Shown piece after piece: positions 1-6,677 of a stretch of DNA of 14,467 nt. This stretch comes from CAZHOV01 sp964534315 (GTDB lineage: Bacteria; Bacteroidota; Bacteroidia; Chitinophagales; Saprospiraceae): the NCBI GenBank assembly GCA_964534315.1, contig CAZHOV010000141.1:1-14467 (forward strand). The letters are read 5' to 3'. Under the pieces are notes generated by a model that saw only the letters and a list, made by a program, of their open reading frames with translations, searched no databases and was not told where the DNA came from. Numbering within the stretch: the first letter of the stretch is position 1; each line of letters opens with the position of its first letter. The position numbers and the translations under genes were made by a program.

Positions 1-32
1 TGCAAGGGTGCAAGGGTGCAAGGGTGCAAGGG
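1..32. repeat. 8-bp tandem repeat, TGCAAGGG x4
   Basis: Four exact head-to-tail copies of TGCAAGGG fill the first 32 bases. The array touches the window edge, so the true copy number is unknown. The last copy runs into the left arm of the hairpin at 28-58. The octamer does not recur elsewhere in the window, but a different 8-bp array of the same style lies at 6593-6640. No coding frame is evident here. Confidence 0.9.
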
Positions 33-58
33 TTGAAAATCTTCGATTTTCAACCCTT
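28..58. terminator. Perfect 14-bp hairpin downstream of the rhomboid gene
   Basis: Bases 28-41 and 45-58 are exact reverse complements separated by the 3-base loop TTC. The hairpin lies 39 bases past the rhomboid stop codon in the direction of its transcription, so it could end that transcript, or act in both directions if a gene lies to the left. No T-tract follows on the minus strand, so a classical intrinsic terminator is not fully satisfied. The tip (36-50) is nearly identical to the tip of the hairpin at 7897-7939. Confidence 0.5.
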
Positions 59-63
59 AAATT

Positions 64-106
64 AATTCTTAATTGTTAATTCCTCATTCCTCATTGCTCA
101 TTGCTC
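64..106. repeat. Degenerate 7-bp tandem repeat overlapping the rhomboid 3' end
   Basis: About six heptamer units run head to tail: AATTCTT, AATTGTT, then from 79 ATTCCTC twice and ATTGCTC twice. The last units overlap the end of the rhomboid coding region: its stop codon (TGA, complement of 98-100) and last two codons are repeat sequence. From memory, similar heptamer strings (GAGCAATGAG-type on the other strand) are dispersed in intergenic regions of several Bacteroidota and cyanobacterial genomes. I cannot test that here. Confidence 0.75.
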
Positions 107-835
107 CCACGTTTTGGTAGAAAACCAACCGCCAAGATCCTGGTCGCGTCGTTCGCGTTCACGTTCGGCTTTGGTTTTATCAAAAATATCTTGATTGAGG
201 AAATTTCGGGGAAGGCTATTGCGCTCTTCTTCGTCCAAGCCGCTGTATGGATTGTTATCCTCATCGTCTTCGATATCTCTTCTGAACAGGTAGGCGGCTA
301 GTATGCCTGAAATGGCACCAAACAAATGCCCTTCCCAGGAAATTCCTTCTTGTCCGGGAAGGATGCCCAGGAATAAAGAACCATAGTAAAAAAGTACGAT
401 CAAGGATAAGGCAATGGAGCGAACATTGCGTCTGAATACCCCGAGCCAAAAGACAAAGGCTACCAACCCGTAAATCACCCCGCTGGCTCCAACATGCGGA
501 CCAGACTGGGCGACCAGCCATACCGCTCCTCCGGAAAGCAAATAAATGAGTATCAAACTCCTGGTGGCGATCTTCCGGTAGAAAAAGTACACCATACTCA
601 TTAAGACAAACAAGGGCACCGAGTTAGAAATCAAATGCGGAAAGTTGGCATGTAATAATGGAGCAAATAAGATCCCCTTCAACCCGTATATTCGCTGAGG
701 AAAAATTCCGTAGTATCCTACATTCATTCCTGTTATAAAAAAAGCCAAATGCACAATCCAGATAATAGCAACCGCATAGGCGCCTATCTTAAGACTACTT
801 ACCAACTTTTTCGAAAATGAATTACCCCGCCTCAT
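98..835 (-). CDS. Rhomboid family intramembrane serine protease
   Basis: A 245-residue polytopic membrane protein of the rhomboid (S54) family, which cleaves transmembrane substrates within the membrane. The catalytic serine is Ser118 in the GASG motif (116-119) and the catalytic histidine is His170 in the segment EGHLFGAISG. The upstream motif HANFPHLISN (62-71) gives the conserved oxyanion-region His and Asn. About six hydrophobic segments span residues 17-185. The C-terminal ~60 residues are charged and probably cytoplasmic, and are rich in Glu/Arg (223-230). The ATG start at 835 leaves a short charged N-terminus before the first membrane segment. It follows pfkA by 72 bases on the same strand and may share its transcript. 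The last two codons and the stop fall in a tandem repeat, so the extreme C-terminus (TWEQ) may vary between strains. The substrate is unknown. Confidence 0.93.
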   Translation of the reverse strand: MRRGNSFSKKLVSSLKIGAYAVAIIWIVHLAFFITGMNVGYYGIFPQRIYGLKGILFAPLLHANFPHLISNSVPLFVLMSMVYFFYRKIATRSLILIYLLSGGAVWLVAQSGPHVGASGVIYGLVAFVFWLGVFRRNVRSIALSLIVLFYYGSLFLGILPGQEGISWEGHLFGAISGILAAYLFRRDIEDDEDNNPYSGLDEEERNSLPRNFLNQDIFDKTKAERERERRDQDLGGWFSTKTWEQ

Positions 836-907
836 GTTCTAATCATTTTTTTGCTAAAGTGGCTCAAGGAGAACAGCACTGTCTTCTTGTCCTCCCGCCT
901 CGTTATA

Positions 908-1879
908 TCACCCCAAATATTCCACCATTTCCAATAAAAGCGGATTAATGGCATGGTGATGTTTGGAGGCATTTTCCAATGGTGTTAAAACGACATCCAG
1001 GTGGACCTGACCGACCATTACATCTTCTTCTCCTCTTTGCAGCGCATGGACGGCTTCCATGCCTAGGCGACTGGCCAAAACGCGATCCGAACAAGTAGGA
1101 CGGCCTCCTCTTTGGAGGTGACCTAAAATGGAAACACGCATTTCATAACTATTGAAGCAATGGTTTTCCACTTTTTTGGCAATTTCAAATGCACCACCCT
1201 CGTCATCTCCTTCCGCTACAATTACAATGCTCGAACGCTTCTTATTGTTATAATTATTTTCTAAAACTTTAATCAGTTGGTCGATATCTGTTCGCGTTTC
1301 AGGGATTAGAACAGCTTCGGCACCGGTAGAGATTCCCGTTCGCAGGGCTATAAACCCGGCATCGCGGCCCATGACTTCGATGAAGAAAAGGCGGTTGTGG
1401 GCATGCGCCGTATCTTTAATTTTATCTACCGCATCCATAGCTGTATTGATGGCGGTATCATACCCAATGGTGTAGTCCGTGCCATTCAAATCATTGTCTA
1501 TAGTACCTGGGATGCCAATAACCGGAAAGTCAAACTCCTGATAAAAGAGGTGGGCGCCTGCAAACGTTCCATCGCCACCAATAACGATAAGCCCGTCAAT
1601 ACCACGGCTTTTTAGATGTTCATGCGCTTTAATCCTTCCTTTGATCGTTCTGAACTCATCGCTTCTGGCAGAATACAGTACCGTTCCCCCTTGCTGAATA
1701 ATATTACTGACCGAATGTTGATCCATCTCCACCATATCATCCTCTACCAATCCCTGGTAACCTCTGTAAACGCCAAAGACTTGTAGCCCCTGTTTGAGCC
1801 CGGTACGAACAACAGACCGAATACACGCATTCATGCCAGGAGCGTCACCTCCCGAAGTTAATACTGCAATTTTTTTCAT
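908..1879 (-). CDS. pfkA: ATP-dependent 6-phosphofructokinase
   Basis: Cytoplasmic glycolytic enzyme that phosphorylates fructose-6-phosphate to fructose-1,6-bisphosphate. At 323 residues it matches the usual ~320 of bacterial PfkA. The glycine-rich ATP site LTSGGDAPGMN is at 7-17. The GGDGT motif (101-105) has Gly104, the residue typical of ATP-dependent rather than pyrophosphate-dependent enzymes. The catalytic segment PGTIDND (124-130) contains the general base Asp128, and EVMGRDAG (168-175) is the substrate-binding loop. Arg21 corresponds to the allosteric/ATP region of the E. coli enzyme. The ATG start at 1879 begins MKKIAVLTSGG, as expected for the family. It lies 8 bases after the stop of the upstream proline-rich gene on the same strand, so the two are probably co-transcribed; the rhomboid gene follows after 72 bases. 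Confidence 0.97.
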   Translation of the reverse strand: MKKIAVLTSGGDAPGMNACIRSVVRTGLKQGLQVFGVYRGYQGLVEDDMVEMDQHSVSNIIQQGGTVLYSARSDEFRTIKGRIKAHEHLKSRGIDGLIVIGGDGTFAGAHLFYQEFDFPVIGIPGTIDNDLNGTDYTIGYDTAINTAMDAVDKIKDTAHAHNRLFFIEVMGRDAGFIALRTGISTGAEAVLIPETRTDIDQLIKVLENNYNNKKRSSIVIVAEGDDEGGAFEIAKKVENHCFNSYEMRVSILGHLQRGGRPTCSDRVLASRLGMEAVHALQRGEEDVMVGQVHLDVVLTPLENASKHHHAINPLLLEMVEYLG

Positions 1880-1887
1880 TTGATAAG

Positions 1888-2610
1888 TTATTTAAATCGT
1901 CTTCGAACAACTTTAATGAAGGTTTTAGCAGTTGATTTCTTTCCTTTATCTGTCCAGTTATATTTATCGGCAACATGCGTGGAGAGATAAGATTTAGCAT
2001 CCTCAAAAGTGGGCATGGAATTCAGTTTATGGATGGTTTCCAAAAAGGCACTTTGATCTCCCCCAAATAATTCATTAATATTATATAGCCGGTCATTAAT
2101 ACTAAAAGCTTTGGTCAGATCACGGATAGGTGCATCACCCAGCTTATCTGCTAACTCTCTTCCCTGTTCATGTTCAAAGAGATGATCGTGTTCGCCGCTA
2201 TCTCCTGTCCGTGGCGGTTGCGAAGGTTGATAGGTCGAAGGTTGTGGAGGCGGATCATTTTTGACGGGTTCCGGTTCAGGGTCTGGTACGGGGTCCGGCT
2301 CTTTCTCTTTGGGAGGTTCAACTACTTCAAAGACAGGTTTGGGGGGTGGCGGAGGCGTTGGCTTATTTTTTCGAAGCGGTTCATCCGGCTCAATTGAGGG
2401 TCGCCTCTTTAGTGTGGAGGGTGTAGGGGGTTTGGGTGGCCTGGAATTGGAAGTCCCCGACTGATCCTCGAGGAAAATTTCATAAAATTGCTTAATATAA
2501 CTTTGCATAAGATCACGCTCAATAGGAGACACGTCATCAGCATCTATAGAAATACTTTTGAATAAGCGGTTTATCTTTTCCAGTACAAGTTCTGCTTTGT
2601 TTAAGTCCAT
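1888..2610 (-). CDS. Hypothetical protein with a Pro/Glu-rich linker, upstream of pfkA
   Basis: A 240-residue soluble protein with no signal peptide or membrane segment. I do not recognise a named domain. It has three visible parts: a helical N-terminus (1-50); a long low-complexity linker (about 56-134) dominated by Pro, Glu, Asp and Lys, including a run of six prolines and alternating PEPEP-type acidic prolines; and a C-terminal region (about 146-240) with helical sequence including INDRLYNINELFGGD (171-185) and a very basic end (VVRRRFK). I recall a similar C-terminal region (INERFLFINELFGG-like) in unannotated Bacteroidota proteins, so that part is likely a conserved domain and the linker variable. 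Its start is ATG at 2610. Eight bases separate its stop from pfkA. The architecture suggests a tethering or scaffold role, but this is inference. Confidence 0.8.
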   Translation of the reverse strand: MDLNKAELVLEKINRLFKSISIDADDVSPIERDLMQSYIKQFYEIFLEDQSGTSNSRPPKPPTPSTLKRRPSIEPDEPLRKNKPTPPPPPKPVFEVVEPPKEKEPDPVPDPEPEPVKNDPPPQPSTYQPSQPPRTGDSGEHDHLFEHEQGRELADKLGDAPIRDLTKAFSINDRLYNINELFGGDQSAFLETIHKLNSMPTFEDAKSYLSTHVADKYNWTDKGKKSTAKTFIKVVRRRFK

Positions 2611-2733
2611 GAATGATTTTTTTCTTTCGAAAATTTAGATAAATTTATCTTTATTGGCTTTTTTAAGTATCACCCGTAAATTAAGATACTTTTCAGGTTT
2701 GTAAAATATTTTAATATTAAAAAATAAAAAAAC
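2611..2733. promoter_or_regulatory. Divergent intergenic region between the pfkA operon and tdk
   Basis: This 123-base AT-rich gap separates two divergent genes, so it must hold both promoters. On the plus strand TACTTTTC (2687-2694) matches seven of eight positions of the Bacteroidota -7 element TAnnTTTG, but no TTG lies at the usual distance upstream. On the minus strand the complement of 2630-2637 reads TAAATTTT, again a seven-of-eight match without a good -33. No Shine-Dalgarno sequence precedes either start, as is normal in this phylum. Confidence 0.35.
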
Positions 2734-3327
2734 ATGTTTTTAGAACCTCATTTTAAGGGGCAGCGAAGCGGGTGGATAGAGGTGATCTGCGGCTCCATGT
2801 TTTCAGGAAAAACAGAAGAACTTATCCGCCGCCTGAAAAGAGCGAAGATTGCTAACCAGCGTGTAGAGATCTTTAAACCCAAAATTGAAAACCGGTACGA
2901 TGAAAGCAAAGTCGTTTCTCATGACGCCAACTCTATTCTTTCCATTCCGCTAGAACACTCCAAGAAACTATTGGAATTGTCGGAAGGAGTGAATGTAGTA
3001 GGCATTGACGAGGCGCAGTTTTTCGATAAAGAACTTCCCGACGTATGCCAACAACTAGCGTTGAGGGGTATCCGGATTATCATCGCCGGTCTTGATATGG
3101 ATTTCAAGGGCAGGCCGTTTGGCCCGATGCCTGATCTGCTGGCTGTTGCCGAATATATTACCAAAGTCCACGCCATCTGCCAGCACTGTGGAAACTTAGC
3201 TACTCACTCCTACCGATTGGCCCAGGATGATAGTACTGTACTTTTGGGTGAAAAAGATCATTATGAAGCCCGCTGCCGCACCTGTTACCACATGGGCAAT
3301 ATTTTGAGTTTAAAAGTAAAACAATAA
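2734..3327 (+). CDS. tdk: Thymidine kinase (type II, zinc-binding)
   Basis: Cytoplasmic salvage enzyme that phosphorylates thymidine to dTMP using ATP. The 197 residues fit the family. The P-loop is GSMFSGKT at 20-27. The Walker B/catalytic segment DEAQFF (92-97) includes the presumed catalytic Glu93. The structural zinc site is intact: Cys149 and Cys152 in CQHC, Cys181 and Cys184 in CRTC. The ATG start gives the N-terminus MFLEPHFKGQRSGWIEVICG, which I recognise as typical of Bacteroidota thymidine kinases. It is the only plus-strand gene in the window. Its stop (TAA, 3325-3327) is two bases from the convergent stop of egtD, so the two 3' ends have no room for a terminator between them. Confidence 0.97.
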   Translation: MFLEPHFKGQRSGWIEVICGSMFSGKTEELIRRLKRAKIANQRVEIFKPKIENRYDESKVVSHDANSILSIPLEHSKKLLELSEGVNVVGIDEAQFFDKELPDVCQQLALRGIRIIIAGLDMDFKGRPFGPMPDLLAVAEYITKVHAICQHCGNLATHSYRLAQDDSTVLLGEKDHYEARCRTCYHMGNILSLKVKQ

Positions 3328-3329
3328 AC

Positions 3330-4274
3330 CTAGCGCTTCTGCCAAAGGCTATCGACAAACCCTCCCGACTCATCAAAGAAATGCTCGTTAATCTCAAAAC
3401 CAGTTTCTGAAGCCAATGATTCAATTTCCTCCAGGTCGTATTTTTTAGAAATCTCTGTGTGAATAAACTCCCACTCCTTAAACTCAATAGTCTCCTCTAC
3501 CGCTCCGATGCGAACGGTTTGTTCCTTAGTGCTCACGAGGTAGCTCTTCATTTCTCCTGTTTCAATATCGTAATAAGGATAATGAATAAAGGCGGAAAGA
3601 TCAAAATTAGCATCCAGCTCACGGTTGATTCTCGACAGTAAATTGATATTAAATTGCCGGGTAACCCCTTTTGAATCATTATAGGCAGCGAGAATTTTAT
3701 GAGGATTCTTCTTTAAGTCAAAACCAGCCAGCAACCAATCGCCCGGATTCAGATCATTAGCGATCTCGCTCAGAAAGTGCAAGGCTCTTTCTCTGTTAAA
3801 GTTACCGATGTTGGATCCCAAAAATAGAACGGCTTTCTGATAGGTAGCTTCCTCTTTGAGTTGGTCTAATGCTACAAAATACTCCTCCGCTTTTAAGTTG
3901 ACCTGGAGGTCCGGAAATTCCCACTTGAGTTTTTCTTGTAATTCCAAAAGAATATCTTCAGAAATATCTATCGGAGTGTACCTGAAATCCAGTCCTTTCT
4001 TCAGAAAGGTTTCAATCAATAACTTGGTTTTGTAACCATCTCCCGCTCCAAACTCAATGAGGTCAACCGGTTTATATTGCTGTCTAAACTTTTGGAAAAT
4101 TTGATTCCGGTTCCTTTCCAAAACATTGAATTCCGCTTTGGTTAGATAGTACTCCGGCAATTCCATAATTTCCTGGAAAAGGCGGCTACCGATCTCGTCA
4201 TAGAAATATTTAGAGGGAAGCTTCTTGGGTTTGGAGGTAAGCCCTTCGAGTACATCCTTTGCAAAAGCATTCAT
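3330..4274 (-). CDS. egtD: L-histidine N-alpha-methyltransferase (ergothioneine synthesis)
   Basis: EgtD trimethylates the alpha-amino group of histidine with three S-adenosylmethionine molecules to give hercynine, the first committed step of ergothioneine synthesis. The 314 residues match the family. The N-terminus has the signature FYDEIGSRLF (24-33) and LPEYYLTKAE (39-48), whose tyrosine contributes to substrate binding in the mycobacterial enzyme. The SAM-binding loop FGAGDGYKT is at 75-83. GSNIGNF (153-159) supplies the asparagine that binds the histidine amino group. HTEISKKY (272-279) gives Glu274 and Ser276, which correspond to the imidazole-binding Glu282/Ser284 of the mycobacterial protein. 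It is the last gene of the minus-strand series egtB, bestrophin-like, egtD and lies 67 bases after the bestrophin stop. The ATG start at 4274 is well placed. Confidence 0.94.
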   Translation of the reverse strand: MNAFAKDVLEGLTSKPKKLPSKYFYDEIGSRLFQEIMELPEYYLTKAEFNVLERNRNQIFQKFRQQYKPVDLIEFGAGDGYKTKLLIETFLKKGLDFRYTPIDISEDILLELQEKLKWEFPDLQVNLKAEEYFVALDQLKEEATYQKAVLFLGSNIGNFNRERALHFLSEIANDLNPGDWLLAGFDLKKNPHKILAAYNDSKGVTRQFNINLLSRINRELDANFDLSAFIHYPYYDIETGEMKSYLVSTKEQTVRIGAVEETIEFKEWEFIHTEISKKYDLEEIESLASETGFEINEHFFDESGGFVDSLWQKR

Positions 4275-4341
4275 CGATTAGTCGAATATATTTATTAAAT
4301 AGGTCTTTTCTATAATCTCTGGAGCAGTAAAATTATTTACT

Positions 4342-5272
4342 TTAAAACACCTTTTCGTACAATTCCTTTTCCTCACCCAATCCCTTGCTGGATTTTGCTT
4401 CCAATATTTCAAACACATTTTTACTGATGGTATGCGCGATATCTCTAGTAGGAAGATCGTTACAATCCAGTCCGAACGGATCTTCAATTTCTTCAGCCAG
4501 TAGTTCTACTCCGAGTAATGCAAAAAACAGAAACATGTCTACCGGAATAGATAAGTAGCCAAATTGTTCGACCAACGCAACCGGAAGCAATATTCCATAA
4601 AGCGTAATAAAAATTTTCAGATAAACGGAGTAAGGAAAAAGGGATCGGCGTTTTTTTGATCCGCTCACAGGCACCAAGAATATCAAGCAAAGACTGGTGT
4701 TGAGCCTTGATATTGATATAATCTCCCTCATTGATCTCTCCTTTCCGGTGCGCCTCTGAAATAGGATTGATGATTTCCAGGGAGATGTGATTAGGGATAT
4801 GTCCTTTTTGCTCGTAAGTTGTGATATCGTCATCGCTCAGATCGATTAATTTTTCCAGTTTGGTGCCATCACGCAGATGCTCTGCAAGGGCCAGGCAAAA
4901 GTTGGAAATGCGAACAGCCATATAATGACGAATTTGCTTATCCTTTTTAGGAAACATGGCCTGAACATATATCGCCAAATTTCTACAATTATTAACCAAA
5001 GCTCCCCATTGTTTACGCCCTTCCCACCAACGATCGTAAGCTGTGTTGGTCCGAAATACCAGAAAAATACTCAACAAAACCCCAAGCAAGGAGAATATGG
5101 TGGTATCGATCATTATATATTCTAAGAGATTGAAATAGTCAACGACTGCGCAAACTGCCCATGAATACAGGCCCATTAACAGTACAGCCCGGGTGATTTT
5201 TACCATCGTCCAACTGCGCCATAAATGCCTGACATCTCCAAACCAGTTCTGATTGGTTTTGTAATAAATCAT
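4342..5272 (-). pseudogene. Bestrophin-like (YneE/UPF0187) channel, frameshifted
   Basis: Two overlapping frames together encode one ~309-residue bestrophin family membrane protein, a group forming pentameric anion or cation channels in bacteria. The first frame (start ATG at 5272) gives residues 1-213, with membrane segments near 26-46 and 56-73 and the conserved region FRTNTAYDRWWEGRKQWG (73-90), and runs through CERIKKTPIPFS to about 4634. The rest continues in the +1 frame from about 4632 to the TAA at 4342-4344, with YSVYLKIFITLYGILLP, a second membrane pair, and the conserved EEIEDPFG motif. One extra base in the run at 4633-4640 (TTTTT followed by CCT on the coding strand) explains the break. 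Without correction, the first frame ends at 4493 after a nonsense tail. Sequencing error, recent pseudogenisation and phase variation are all possible. It sits 16 bases after egtB and 67 before egtD. Confidence 0.85.
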
Positions 5273-5288
5273 GGGTGTTTTTCTAGTG

Positions 5289-6476
5289 TTACGATTTCAC
5301 TAATCGGATTCCCGTAAATTGCCATTGCTTGTCAGGGTGAAAGAAATTCCGATAGGTGGGCCTTACATGACCGGGGGGCGAAGTTACGGAACCTCCGCGT
5401 AAAACCATCTGATTGATCATGAATTTACCATTATATTCTCCAATGGCACCCGGAGCTTTTTGATAACCAGGGTAAGGAAGGTAGGCGCTATTGGTCCATT
5501 CCCATAATAATCCATGATTTAATTGAGGGCTGGCCACTTCCCATTCAAATTCGGTAGGCAAGCGCATGCCTTTCCAGCGGGCGAAGGCATCTGCTTCGTA
5601 AAGGCTGATATGCGTAATAGGCTCATCAGGGTCTACCGGTTGGAGGCCGCCGAGGGTATATCTAAACCATTTGCTATCCTTTTTGTGCCAATAAAAAGGT
5701 GCTTCTATTTCATATTCGTTAACCCAACCCCAGCCTTCTGACAGCCAGTGTCGATAGTCGGTATAGCCGCCTTCTAGCATAAATTCCAGGTATTCTCCTG
5801 TGGTGACATACTGGTCGGCAATCTCAAATTCGTGGATATATACTTTATGTACCCCTAATTCATTATCATAACAGAAGTCGTCTCCTTTATAACCGATTTC
5901 ATACACGCCCTCTTCAACTGTGATCCAATTGGCAGGTTGAGTAATCTTTTCCTGAAGGAGACTTTTATTAAAAATAGGGAAAAGAGGATTTATTCCAAGG
6001 ATATACTTCAAATCCGTAAGAAACAACTCTTGGTGTTGCTGTTCGTGTTGCAGCCCCAGTTCGATCACTTCTGCCAGCTTTGGGCTAACACCTTGTTTGA
6101 GTAATTTCCCCATATGCTCATTCACATATGCTCTATATTCATAAACCTTCTGTGTAGCCGGCCGCGTCAGATTACCGCGGGTATCGCGGGAAATACGCTT
6201 TCCGGCCCCTTCGTAGTAGCTGTTAAAAATATAGGGAAATCCCTCATCAAAACGTTGGTAACCATTTAGGTTAGGAAGTAAAACAAACGTTTCGAAAAAC
6301 CAGGTTGTATGGCCTAAGTGCCATTTTGGAGGGCTGACATCAACCACAGGCTGGGGAACATAATCTTCAGGTTGTAAGGGTTCGCAGAGTTTCTCGGTAT
6401 ACTGGCGGATGGTATTGAAGCGATCGAGAAGTTTGATATCTTTTTCTACCAACAAAGCTTCTTTTAAGTCATTCAT
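5289..6476 (-). CDS. egtB: Ergothioneine biosynthesis sulfoxide synthase EgtB
   Basis: EgtB is a non-haem iron enzyme that joins a thiol donor to hercynine with oxygen, forming the C-S bond and sulfoxide. The 395-residue protein has the usual two parts. The N-terminal DinB-like domain carries WHLGHTTWFFE (52-62) and HEQQH (144-148); His56, His144 and His148 are the expected iron ligands. The C-terminal formylglycine-generating-enzyme-like domain starts near 190 and includes FCYDNELGVH, RLPTEFEWE, the LLWEWT segment and the end motif RGGSVTSPPGHVRPTYRNFF, typical of EgtB. No egtA, egtC or egtE is in the window. Absence of egtA/egtC nearby is compatible with an enzyme using cysteine directly, but they may lie elsewhere. 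Start ATG at 6476; the next gene begins 16 bases after the stop. It is far too short for OvoA, which also carries a methyltransferase domain. Confidence 0.94.
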   Translation of the reverse strand: MNDLKEALLVEKDIKLLDRFNTIRQYTEKLCEPLQPEDYVPQPVVDVSPPKWHLGHTTWFFETFVLLPNLNGYQRFDEGFPYIFNSYYEGAGKRISRDTRGNLTRPATQKVYEYRAYVNEHMGKLLKQGVSPKLAEVIELGLQHEQQHQELFLTDLKYILGINPLFPIFNKSLLQEKITQPANWITVEEGVYEIGYKGDDFCYDNELGVHKVYIHEFEIADQYVTTGEYLEFMLEGGYTDYRHWLSEGWGWVNEYEIEAPFYWHKKDSKWFRYTLGGLQPVDPDEPITHISLYEADAFARWKGMRLPTEFEWEVASPQLNHGLLWEWTNSAYLPYPGYQKAPGAIGEYNGKFMINQMVLRGGSVTSPPGHVRPTYRNFFHPDKQWQFTGIRLVKS

Positions 6477-6522
6477 GAAAAAATCAGATTTGATATTAGG
6501 TATTGTTTGTTTGTTGATGAGT

Positions 6523-6552
6523 TAAACTTAGTTACATAAAGAAATATACGAA
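6523..6552 (-). promoter_or_regulatory. Possible Bacteroidota-type promoter for the egtB operon
   Basis: On the minus strand, the complement of 6523-6530 reads TAAGTTTA, matching seven of eight positions of the Bacteroidota -7 consensus TAnnTTTG. Nineteen bases upstream, the complement of 6550-6552 reads TTC, close to the -33 TTG. The element lies about 47 bases before the egtB ATG, a plausible leader length. The match is imperfect and the region is AT-rich, so chance is a real alternative. The rest of the 201-base gap is taken up by the tandem repeats at 6593-6670. Confidence 0.3.
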
Positions 6553-6592
6553 AAAATTGTTTAATCGCCAGATAGTTTTTGTGCAGAAATCA

Positions 6593-6640
6593 GTGACGTA
6601 GTGACGTAGTGACGTAGTGACGTAGTGACGTAGTGACGGA
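6593..6640. repeat. 8-bp tandem repeat, GTGACGTA x6
   Basis: Five exact GTGACGTA units (6593-6632) are followed by a sixth with one change (GTGACGGA, 6633-6640). The array lies in the gap between the stop of the thioredoxin/MsrA-like gene and the egtB start. It does not encode a protein. The unit length matches the TGCAAGGG array at 1-32, but the sequence is unrelated. Copy number is likely to vary by slippage. Confidence 0.92.
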
Positions 6641-6642
6641 AC

Positions 6643-6670
6643 TCATTCTATTTCATTCTAGTTTCATTCT
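6643..6670. repeat. Short TCATTCTA-type repeat next to the GTGACGTA array
   Basis: TCATTCTA occurs at 6643-6650 and 6653-6660, followed by TCATTCT at 6664-6670, with spacings of 10 and 11 bases. It directly follows the GTGACGTA array and ends 7 bases before the stop codon of the next gene. It is probably a degenerate slippage repeat; no hairpin is formed. Confidence 0.6.
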
Positions 6671-6677
6671 TTTTTAA

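Noticed and set aside
2170..2464. Two plus-strand open frames rich in Gly/Ser or Arg/Trp
   Set aside because: They are the complement of the proline/glutamate-rich linker of the minus-strand hypothetical protein. Such low-complexity coding sequence always opens long antisense frames.
4278..4487. A third short frame at the 3' end of the bestrophin gene
   Set aside because: The conserved bestrophin end (EEIEDPFG and on to the stop at 4342) is in a different frame. This one has no family-like sequence.
4649..4662. Seven-A run in the bestrophin gene as a programmed -1 slippery site
   Set aside because: The shift needed is +1 (or -2), not -1, and conserved sequence continues in the first frame past the run (IKKTPIPFS), placing the break further downstream.
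6593..6640. GTGACGTA array as a CRISPR-like array
   Set aside because: The units are 8 bases with no spacers between them, and no cas gene is present.
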